From Actinomycetota bacterium (GTDB lineage: Bacteria; Actinomycetota; Thermoleophilia; RBG-16-64-13), in NCBI GenBank assembly GCA_023488925.1, contig JAMDDA010000026.1, positions 1 through 12,429 on the forward strand: a DNA stretch of 12,429 nucleotides, read 5' to 3'. Within the stretch, counting starts at the first letter, position 1. Every line of letters starts with the position of its first letter. Both the position numbers and the translations under genes were made by a program. Positions 7,326 to 12,429 of the stretch are shown one piece after another. The notes under the pieces were generated by a model. That model was not told the DNA's origin, searched no databases, and saw only the letters and a program-made list of their open reading frames with translations.

Positions 7326-8464
7326 CCCTGGGCCGCCCGTATCAAGAGCTCCCGATATCGCGGGCCCACCACTGCGGGAGCGTGGCGGCCCAGGCTGAGG
7401 CGCCGCCCCCGCTCGCCCATCCTGCGCCTGGCCGTCTCCGTCAGGCTCAGCAGACGGCCGAGCCCGGCCGCCACCTCCTCCGCCCGCCTCCCCTCGACGA
7501 CGATGCCGCCGTCTCCGGGAGACACCGCCTCCGGCGCGCCGCCCGACCGTCCGGCCAGGACAGGCAGGCCGGCAAGCGCGGCCTCGGTGAAAACCAGGCC
7601 GAAGCCCTCCACCTCGCGTCCACCCCAACGACTGCGGCAAGGCGAGGCGAACACGTCGGCCGCCCGTAGCCAGCGGCGGACCTCCTGTGCAGGGAGCGCC
7701 CCGAGAAGACGCACCCGGTCCGCCACGCCGCGCCGCCGGGCCCGCCTGTGTAAAGCCCGGTGCAGCCTTCCGTCTCCGATCAGCGCCAGCTCCACGGTGG
7801 GGTATGCGTCTGCGAGAAGGGCCAGCGCGTCGATCAGGACGTCCTGGCCCTTGCGGGGCACGAGCCGCCCCACACAGACCACCAAGGGTCCCCGGACTCC
7901 CAGATCCCGGCGCGTGGCCTCCACTCCCACCCGATCCCTCGGAAGGAACCCGCCCGGATCGATGGCGGGGCGAAGCACCGCCACCGGCGTCTCTCCACCC
8001 GCCTGGCGGTACGCCTCCGCGGCGGTGAAGCTACTTACCGCCACCAGCAAGGAGGCCCGGCGCAGGACGTGGCGGAGAGCCGAGCCGACTCCCGGGAGGG
8101 CCGCGGGCAGGGTGACCTCCGCCCCTCCCAGGAAAACCAGATACGGACGCCCGGTACGGCGGGCCAGGAGCGGGCCCAGCAAACCCACGGGCAGAGGATG
8201 CCCCAGCTGGACGAGGTCGAGCCGTTCCCCGCGGATCAGCTCCTCGGCGCGGTGGAGCAGCGAAGGGCTCGGCAACAGGATCGATTCGCGGGCCCGCACC
8301 ACCCGGTAGGGGTGGCGGGCATCGAACGCGGCCGCATCTCGATGCCCGGGAGCCAAGACCACGACGTCGGCCGGATCGAGGGTCCGGATAAGCCCCCAGT
8401 AATGCGACTGCGCCCCGCCGATGCGCGGGGGGAAGTCGTTGGTGAGGAAGAGGGACCGCGGTAC
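7322..8464 (-). CDS. GT4-family glycosyltransferase, PimB'/MgtA-like; 5' end unresolved
   Basis: Retaining GT-B glycosyltransferase of about 380 residues. N-terminal domain: RSLFLTNDFPPRIGGAQSHY, the PimB'-like start. C-terminal domain: VGRLVPRKGQDVLI (phosphate loop) and the EX7E segment EGFGLVFTEAALAGLPV followed by GRSGGAPEAV. PimB' adds the second mannose to phosphatidylinositol mannosides; here the donor and acceptor are inferred. The first canonical start in this frame is GTG 8362, but about 32 conserved residues lie upstream of it in the same open frame, from 8458. The frame stays open to a TGA near 8620 with no ATG, GTG or TTG between. I therefore mark the 5' end provisionally at GTA 8464. 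An ATC at 8509, with AGGA upstream, is another candidate. The stop overlaps the next gene's ATG. Confidence 0.82.
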   Translation of the reverse strand, partial: VPRSLFLTNDFPPRIGGAQSHYWGLIRTLDPADVVVLAPGHRDAAAFDARHPYRVVRARESILLPSPSLLHRAEELIRGERLDLVQLGHPLPVGLLGPLLARRTGRPYLVFLGGAEVTLPAALPGVGSALRHVLRRASLLVAVSSFTAAEAYRQAGGETPVAVLRPAIDPGGFLPRDRVGVEATRRDLGVRGPLVVCVGRLVPRKGQDVLIDALALLADAYPTVELALIGDGRLHRALHRRARRRGVADRVRLLGALPAQEVRRWLRAADVFASPCRSRWGGREVEGFGLVFTEAALAGLPVLAGRSGGAPEAVSPGDGGIVVEGRRAEEVAAGLGRLLSLTETARRRMGERGRRLSLGRHAPAVVGPRYRELLIRAAQG

Positions 8465-8510
8465 CGGCTCGAGCCCCCTCCGCGCGGTTGGACGTGGCCG
8501 GCCGTCGATC

Positions 8511-9734
8511 TCAGTCCTCGTCCGTGGCCCCGACGTGCTTGGCCTCCCGGCGTTCCTGGTCTCGGCGCATGAAGTCCTGGTAGATGTACATGAGCTCCTT
8601 GTCGAAGAGCGCGCGCTTCATCTCCACGGCCATCTTGCGCACCATCGCCAGGATCTCGGATGCCTCCTGGTCGGAGAGATCGATGCCGAACTCCTTGAAC
8701 TTGTGTTGGATCGTCCGGCTGCCGGAGTGCTTGCCCACCACCAGCTGCCGGGTGAGGCCCACCTCGTCGGGACTGAAGACCTCGTACGTGAGCGGATTCT
8801 TGATGACACCGTCGGCGTGAATGCCCGACTCGTGGGCGAACACGTTCGTGCCGACGATCGCTTTCCAGATGGGGATGGCCCGGCTCGAAGCCCGAGCCAC
8901 GTACTCCGAGATCTCCCGGAAGTGGTGCGTGGAGATGCCCAGGTCGAGATCGTCCAGAATCTTGAGGGCCATGACCACCTCTTCCAAGGCGGCGTTGCCC
9001 GTGCGCTCACCCAAGCCGTTCACCGAGACGGTGACGAACCGGGCTCCCGCGCGGATACCGGCCAAGCTGTTGGCGGTGGCCATGCCGAAGTCGTTGTGAC
9101 AGTGCACTTCCACATCGATCGACACCGTATCCAGTATGGTCTGGATAGTCTGGAAGGCACGGAAAGGATCGAGCACCGAGAGGGAGTCGCAGAAGCGGAA
9201 GCGCTCCGCTCCCATCTTCTCCGCGGTCACGGCGTAGGTGAGCAGGAAGTCCATGCTCGTGCGCGACGCGTCTTCGGCCGAGACGACGAAGGGCAGACCC
9301 CGATCGGCGGCCGCCAGGGCCGCCTCCTCCACCTGGCGCAGCACCCAACTGCGATCCTTGCCGTACTTCTTGCGGATGTGGATGTCGGAGGTGCTGGCCG
9401 AGATGACCACTCCGTCCACCCCGCATTCGGCGGCCAGAGCGATGTCGTCGGCGACGGCCCGGCAAAAAGCCAGAGTACGCGCCTCGAGGCCGGAGGCCGC
9501 GATCTCGGCCATGGCCTCGCGCTCCTCGGGGCACAGCCAAGGGCTGCCCACCTCGAGCTCGTGCACCCCGATGTCGGAGAGGAGCCGAGCGATGCGCACC
9601 TTCTCTTGATTCGCGAAAACCACGCCCGCGGTCTGTTCGCCGTCGCGCAGGGTGGTGTCGACCAGGTACACCTGGGCCTTGGCCCCCTTGAAATGGGATT
9701 CGAACTCCCCGGCCCGGCGCCCCCTAGGCTTCAT
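8511..9734 (-). CDS. Homocitrate synthase family protein (NifV-like), copy with intact HESGIHADG motif
   Basis: DRE-TIM metallolyase family aldol-type acyltransferase of 407 residues. NifV-type members condense acetyl-CoA with 2-oxoglutarate to homocitrate. TIM-barrel motifs: VDTTLRDGEQTAGVVF (25-40, the DRE signature) and VEVHCHNDFGMATAN with the metal ligands H211 and H213. The glycine-rich NGLGERTGNAALEE follows. The C-terminal subdomain motif AHESGIHADG is intact (H301, H306). The normally conserved barrel loop EAGIPxMG reads EVGSPWLCPEE (61-71), which may change acceptor specificity. Start ATG 9734 has GAGGTGG about five bases upstream and overlaps the end of its paralogue by 11 bases. 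It could serve lysine synthesis by the aminoadipate route, a cofactor pathway, or isopropylmalate/citramalate-like chemistry. No nif genes are visible. Confidence 0.85.
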   Translation of the reverse strand: MKPRGRRAGEFESHFKGAKAQVYLVDTTLRDGEQTAGVVFANQEKVRIARLLSDIGVHELEVGSPWLCPEEREAMAEIAASGLEARTLAFCRAVADDIALAAECGVDGVVISASTSDIHIRKKYGKDRSWVLRQVEEAALAAADRGLPFVVSAEDASRTSMDFLLTYAVTAEKMGAERFRFCDSLSVLDPFRAFQTIQTILDTVSIDVEVHCHNDFGMATANSLAGIRAGARFVTVSVNGLGERTGNAALEEVVMALKILDDLDLGISTHHFREISEYVARASSRAIPIWKAIVGTNVFAHESGIHADGVIKNPLTYEVFSPDEVGLTRQLVVGKHSGSRTIQHKFKEFGIDLSDQEASEILAMVRKMAVEMKRALFDKELMYIYQDFMRRDQERREAKHVGATDED

Positions 9735-10998
9735 CGCCCACCTCGCTCGGGACGGAGACGGTGTCGACGGCGGCGTCCTCGACCAGGTCGCGATCCGCCC
9801 TCTCGGCTTCCCGCAGCTCCTCGCGCACCTCGTCGATCATGCCTCGGTAGATATCGAGCAGCTCTTCGTCGAAGAGCGCCCGCTTCAGGGCCACGCTCTT
9901 CGAGCGGATCCGCAGGATGAGGGCGGCCGCCTCGTCGGGAGTGACCGAGATGCCGTGTTCCGCGAGCTTCAGGCGGAGCGAGTCGACGCCCGAGTACTTG
10001 CCGAGCAGGAAGCGTCGCTGCAGCCCCACCGCCTCGGGTGGGAAGATCTCGTAGCTGGTGGGATCGACGAGGGCGGCGGAGGCCCGGTTCTCGCTCTCGT
10101 ACACGAAGAGGTTGGCCCCCACGATGGGCTTCCAGGTAGGAATGGGGCGATTGGAGGCGTGGGCCACATACTCGGACAGCTCCCGGAACTTGCCCGTGTT
10201 CAGGTCGAGGTCGAGGCCCTCGATGTACTGGAGGGCCATGGCCACCTCCTCCAAAGCGGCGTTGCCCGCCCTCTCCCCCAGCCCGTTGACCGTGGTGTTC
10301 ACGAAGCCTGCTCCGGCCTTGATGCCGGCGATGGCGTTGGCCGTGGCCATGCCGAAGTCGTTGTGGGTGTGCATCTCCACGTCGATGCCAACCACGTCGA
10401 TGATCGTCTTGATCTTCATGAAAGTGTTGAAGGGATCGAGAATCCCCAGGGTGTCACAGAAGCGCAGACGGTCGGCGCCTGCCTCGCGGGCGACGCGGGC
10501 AAAGGCCAGCAGAAACTCCATGTCGGAGCGGGAGGCATCCTCGGCGTTCACCGAGACGTAGACGTTGGCCTCCTTGGCGAAGGTCACCGCTCTCTTGACG
10601 CATTCGAGGACCCACTCGCGGCTCTGGCGGAGCTTGTGCTCGATGTGGATGTCGGACGACGACATGGAGATGGCCACCGCATCCACCCCGCAGCGCAACG
10701 AGGCTTCGATATCGGAGACGACCGCGCGGTTCCAGGCCAGGATGCTGCAATTCAGGTCCATGGACGCGATCTGGCGAACCGCTTCCCATTCGTCCCCACC
10801 CATGGTGGGGATACCCGCTTCGATCTGGTAGACGCCGACCTCGTCCAGGAGCTTGGCGATGCGCAGCTTCTCCTCGTTGGCGAAAACAACCCCCGCCGTC
10901 TGTTCTCCGTCCCGGAGGGTAGTATCGTCGATGTGTACCTTGGCCGGTACCCCGTCGGACGGCCGCTGGAGAAAATAGCCCCCGAAATTCTCCCGCAT
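9724..10998 (-). CDS. Homocitrate synthase family protein (NifV-like), copy lacking the conserved His motif
   Basis: Second DRE-TIM metallolyase paralogue, 424 residues. About half of its positions match the downstream copy by eye. It keeps DDTTLRDGEQTAGVVFANEE (24-43), the canonical barrel loop EAGIPTMGGDE (60-70), the metal-binding MHTHNDFGMATAN (H210, H212) and NGLGERAGNAALEE. In the C-terminal subdomain, AHESGIHADG is replaced by VYESENRASA, so both conserved histidines are gone (Y300, R305). The following SYE is kept, and the C-terminal ALFDEELLDIYRG matches the paralogue. Start ATG 10998 has AAAGGAGA six bases upstream. The frame stays open to 11358, but that extension runs into the regulator gene and lacks a ribosome-binding site. 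It is the first gene of the long minus-strand set, directly behind the divergent promoter region. Confidence 0.84.
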   Translation of the reverse strand: MRENFGGYFLQRPSDGVPAKVHIDDTTLRDGEQTAGVVFANEEKLRIAKLLDEVGVYQIEAGIPTMGGDEWEAVRQIASMDLNCSILAWNRAVVSDIEASLRCGVDAVAISMSSSDIHIEHKLRQSREWVLECVKRAVTFAKEANVYVSVNAEDASRSDMEFLLAFARVAREAGADRLRFCDTLGILDPFNTFMKIKTIIDVVGIDVEMHTHNDFGMATANAIAGIKAGAGFVNTTVNGLGERAGNAALEEVAMALQYIEGLDLDLNTGKFRELSEYVAHASNRPIPTWKPIVGANLFVYESENRASAALVDPTSYEIFPPEAVGLQRRFLLGKYSGVDSLRLKLAEHGISVTPDEAAALILRIRSKSVALKRALFDEELLDIYRGMIDEVREELREAERADRDLVEDAAVDTVSVPSEVGDEA

Positions 10999-11002
10999 GT
11001 CG

Positions 11003-11009
11003 TCTCCTT
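11003..11009 (-). promoter_or_regulatory. Ribosome-binding site of the first homocitrate synthase gene
   Basis: Minus-strand AAGGAGA sits four to six bases before ATG 10998. It fixes the start of a frame that would otherwise be open for 120 codons further upstream. Confidence 0.65.
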
Positions 11010-11029
11010 TCGCCCGTGAGAGAGGGTCA

Positions 11030-11038
11030 AGTCTACCA
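11030..11038 (-). promoter_or_regulatory. Possible extended -10 promoter for the minus-strand genes
   Basis: On the minus strand the sequence reads TGG-TAGACT, matching the TGn-TAnnnT extended -10 pattern. Transcription would begin near 11023, giving a leader of about 25 bases to ATG 10998. No -35 box is recognisable at the expected distance. This is a weak call, made because the opposite promoter in the same gap has the same TGGTA form. Confidence 0.3.
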
Positions 11039-11144
11039 TACGGGGTGTGGGCTCCCGGGCGACCACGCTCGCGCCCCGGCCCTGCCCCACCCGACGGGCG
11101 GTCGCGAACGCCCGCCACACTGCCCAGACCGCCCAAGTGTACCC

Positions 11145-11153
11145 TGGTATTAT
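11145..11153 (+). promoter_or_regulatory. Extended -10 promoter of the Fur/Zur-family gene
   Basis: The sequence TGG-TATTAT fits the extended -10 pattern (TGn plus a TATAAT-like hexamer at 11148-11153). The predicted start is near 11160, giving a leader of about 29 bases. No good -35 is present, as is usual for extended -10 promoters. The downstream palindrome starts at the last base of the -10 and covers the predicted start site. Confidence 0.45.
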
Positions 11154-11169
11154 GGTCAGCCACTGACCA
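11153..11169. promoter_or_regulatory. 17-base palindrome, candidate operator over the regulator's start site
   Basis: Perfect inverted repeat TGGTCAG-CCA-CTGACCA: 7-base arms (11153-11159 and 11163-11169) around 3 bases. It lies between the -10 and the ribosome-binding site, where a bound repressor would block transcription. The obvious candidate is the metal regulator encoded just downstream, acting on its own gene and the metal-binding protein gene. The sequence does not resemble the AT-rich Fur/Zur boxes of model organisms, so the regulator is inferred from position only. Confidence 0.5.
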
Positions 11170-11188
11170 CAAAGATCGTGGAGGAAAG

Positions 11189-11665
11189 GTGGACGGCAAC
11201 CCGGAACCGCAGCTCGGCCTGGACATGGGCCGCATCGCTTCCGACCTGCGCGAGAAAGGGCTGCGGCTCACCCGCCTGAAGCGGGCCGTGCTGCGGCAAT
11301 TCGCCGACGGCGCCTGTGCGTTCACGGCGGAGGAGCTGGGGATGCGCATCGGCATCACCGGCGACCTCTCCCCCCTCTACCGCTGCCTGGCCTCGCTGGA
11401 GGACGCCGGCGTTCTCACCCATCTGTACTTGGACGAAGGCTTCCGCCGATACGATCTGGCCGACGCCTACGGCCGTCACCATCACCATCTGCTCTGCACC
11501 GGCTGCGCCTCGGTGGAGCGCATCGAGTGCGGTCTGGCCGAGCACCATGTCGCCCGCCCGGCGCACGAGCAGGGCTACGTGCTGCGCGACCACCACCTGG
11601 TGTTGCGCGGGCTCTGCCCCAACTGCCAGAAGATCGGCAGGAGGCGGGAGGCGCGGGATCCATGA
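11189..11665 (+). CDS. zur: Fur-family metal-dependent regulator, probably Zur
   Basis: DNA-binding metalloregulator of 158 residues, normal length. The winged-helix N-terminal domain includes GLRLTRLKRAVLRQF (25-39) and the recognition helix SPLYRCLASLEDAGVL (61-76, usually STVYRTLxxLExxGLV). The dimerisation domain has HHHH at 97-100. It also has two cysteine pairs, C103/C106 (CTGC) and C143/C146 (CPNC), that form the structural zinc site. GTG 11189 follows GGAGG by four bases. ATG 11225 (residue 13) is an alternative start without a clear ribosome-binding site. The stop overlaps the next start (ATGA). Zur is preferred over Fur or PerR because the partner gene encodes a ZnuA-type binding protein; the sequence alone cannot fix the metal. 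It is divergent from the homocitrate synthase genes, with a shared 190-base promoter gap. Confidence 0.85.
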   Translation: MDGNPEPQLGLDMGRIASDLREKGLRLTRLKRAVLRQFADGACAFTAEELGMRIGITGDLSPLYRCLASLEDAGVLTHLYLDEGFRRYDLADAYGRHHHHLLCTGCASVERIECGLAEHHVARPAHEQGYVLRDHHLVLRGLCPNCQKIGRRREARDP

Positions 11666-12429
11666 CCCGGGAGCCCCGTCTCGGCCCGACGGCACGCCCG
11701 TGCATGAGGTACTCGGCCGGGGCGGCGCCGGTCACGCCTCCCCGGGCCGTCACGCGTCCGGTCGTCGCGCCTCTGGCCGCGGTGCCCCTGGTCGGCGTGC
11801 TCCCGGTCGCCGCGCCTCTGGCCGCGGTACGCGCCCTCGGGCGTCTGGTCGCCGGGCGCGCCGCCGTGCCTCTGGCCGCGGCCGGCGCCGCCGCGCGTCT
11901 GGCTGTGGTGCTACTGGCTGTGGTGCTGTCGGCGGGTCTGCCGGTCGCCGGCGGTTGCGGGGGGCCGGCTGCGAGCGACGGCCGGCCGCTGGTCGTGACC
12001 TCGGTACCCCTCATCTACTCCTTGACCGCCAACGTAGCCGGTGAGGCCGTGCGGGTGGAGGAGCTCCTCCCCCCCGGAGCCTCCCCCCACCAAACCAACT
12101 TCACCCCGGCTCAGGCCAGGCTGCTGGCGGAAGCGGATATGCTCATCGTCAACGGAGCCGGCCTGGAGCTCTGGGTGGACGATCTGGTGAAGAGCTCGGG
12201 CAACCCGGACCTGCGGGTGGTGGTGGCTTCCAAAGGCGTCACCCTGCTGCGGCCCAACGAGCCGACCCCCATCCCCGGCTCGGCCGGCGGCGGCGAAAGC
12301 ACCGGCGGCGCCGACCCCCATGTCTGGCTCGATCCGGCCAACGCTCTCGTGATGGTGGACAACATCCGTGCCGCCCTGAAGGCGCTCGACCCGTCCGGCG
12401 CTGCCGGCTACGCCCGCCGCGCCCCGGCG
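11662..12429 (+). CDS. znuA: ZnuA-type metal (zinc/manganese) ABC transporter binding lipoprotein, 3' end cut
   Basis: Substrate-binding protein (cluster A-I/ZnuA family) of a metal importer, 256 codons visible and open at the right edge. Family motifs: VVTSVPLIYSLTANVAGE, LPPGASPHQTNFTPAQARLL with the first metal His, ADMLIVNGAGLELWVDDL, and DPHVWLDPANALVMVDNI with the second metal His. The His-rich loop typical of ZnuA is replaced by a short Gly/Ser/Pro segment (PTPIPGSAGGGESTGGA). The lipobox is AGGC, with Cys at residue 99 when read from ATG 11662, which overlaps the regulator stop (ATGA). That gives an unusually long leader of repeated Ala/Pro/Leu/Val. GTG 11866 would give a normal signal peptide (Cys at residue 31), but it lacks a clear ribosome-binding site. 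Permease and ATPase genes are expected just outside the window. Confidence 0.85.
   Translation, partial: MTREPRLGPTARPCMRYSAGAAPVTPPRAVTRPVVAPLAAVPLVGVLPVAAPLAAVRALGRLVAGRAAVPLAAAGAAARLAVVLLAVVLSAGLPVAGGCGGPAASDGRPLVVTSVPLIYSLTANVAGEAVRVEELLPPGASPHQTNFTPAQARLLAEADMLIVNGAGLELWVDDLVKSSGNPDLRVVVASKGVTLLRPNEPTPIPGSAGGGESTGGADPHVWLDPANALVMVDNIRAALKALDPSGAAGYARRAPA
11762..11882 (+). repeat. In-frame degenerate repeats in the ZnuA leader
   Basis: The 17-mer GCGCCTCTGGCCGCGGT occurs exactly at 11767 and 11812, with a close variant at 11866. The spacings are 45 and 54 bases, both multiples of three, so the reading frame is kept. The encoded peptide repeats as APLAAV / APLAAV / VPLAAA. The surrounding bases are almost all G and C with short CTGGCC/GCCGCG words, which suggests slippage expansion. 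Confidence 0.6.

Noticed and set aside
6258..8309. Plus-strand open frame of 683 codons, the longest in the window
   Set aside because: It covers plsY, the flippase-like gene and the GT4 gene on the opposite strand. The product is rich in His, Gln, Arg and Pro with no domains.
8511..10998. Re-citrate synthase
   Set aside because: Re-citrate synthases belong to the same superfamily but, as I recall, carry a different N-terminal signature (TTFRDGQQ type). Both proteins here have TLRDGEQTAGVVF, typical of NifV-like homocitrate synthases.
8421..11019. Plus-strand open frames of 499 and 455 codons opposite the homocitrate synthase genes
   Set aside because: Both are antisense shadows. The sense frames carry full conserved motifs and ribosome-binding sites, while the antisense products look compositionally biased and unrecognisable.
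10999..11358. 120-codon N-terminal extension of the upstream homocitrate synthase gene
   Set aside because: The frame is open but overlaps the regulator gene in antisense and has no ribosome-binding site. ATG 10998 has a good one, and the protein from there already contains the whole family domain.
11316..12044. Plus-strand frame with repeated RRASGRG/APGRR peptide
   Set aside because: It is a shifted frame across the regulator and the ZnuA leader. The repeats are the same DNA repeats seen in the real ZnuA frame, and it stops where the ZnuA motifs continue.

Overview
The window is GC-rich, densely packed bacterial chromosome. It looks like a deep-branching Actinobacteriota lineage (Thermoleophilia or Coriobacteriia-like); this is an inference. 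The grounds are the very high GC, the GTG/TTG starts, a PimA-type glycosyltransferase N-terminus (SPYSWDVPSGVNDH), a second GT4 resembling PimB', and Tat-type lipoprotein signals. There is no rRNA, tRNA, IS element, phage gene or CRISPR array. Everything from base 1 to 10998 is encoded on the minus strand. A divergent promoter region (10999-11188) then separates two plus-strand genes that run off the right edge.

In the direction of minus-strand transcription, right to left, the layout is as follows. (1) Two tandem NifV-like homocitrate synthase family genes (9724-10998 and 8511-9734) overlap by 11 bases. Their active-site motifs diverge in different places. (2) A lipid/glycolipid block follows: a PimB-like GT4 (to 7322), a YbhN/UPF0104 flippase-like membrane protein (6324-7325), the acyltransferase PlsY (5701-6327) and a PimA-like GT4 (4482-5684). 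Neighbours here overlap or lie close together. (3) Next come a 67-residue small protein, a GNAT acetyltransferase and a decarboxylating isocitrate dehydrogenase (2733-3746). (4) A roughly 260-base non-coding gap holds a 37-base tandem repeat and a concentric 36-base dyad. (5) A polyamine ABC transporter operon, potA-potD-permease, has ATGA overlaps at both junctions, and the permease is cut by the left edge.

On the plus strand, a Fur-family regulator (11189-11665, probably Zur) overlaps by ATGA with a ZnuA-type metal-binding lipoprotein gene cut by the right edge. A perfect 7-base inverted repeat sits just downstream of an extended -10 promoter in front of the regulator, which suggests autoregulation.

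Most of the content is recognisable housekeeping and transport. The points that deserve a second look are: the paired homocitrate synthases with complementary motif loss; an IDH with mosaic cofactor residues; a glycosyltransferase whose conserved N-terminus has no canonical start codon; the repeat array and dyad before potA; and the repeat-expanded, oversized leader of ZnuA.
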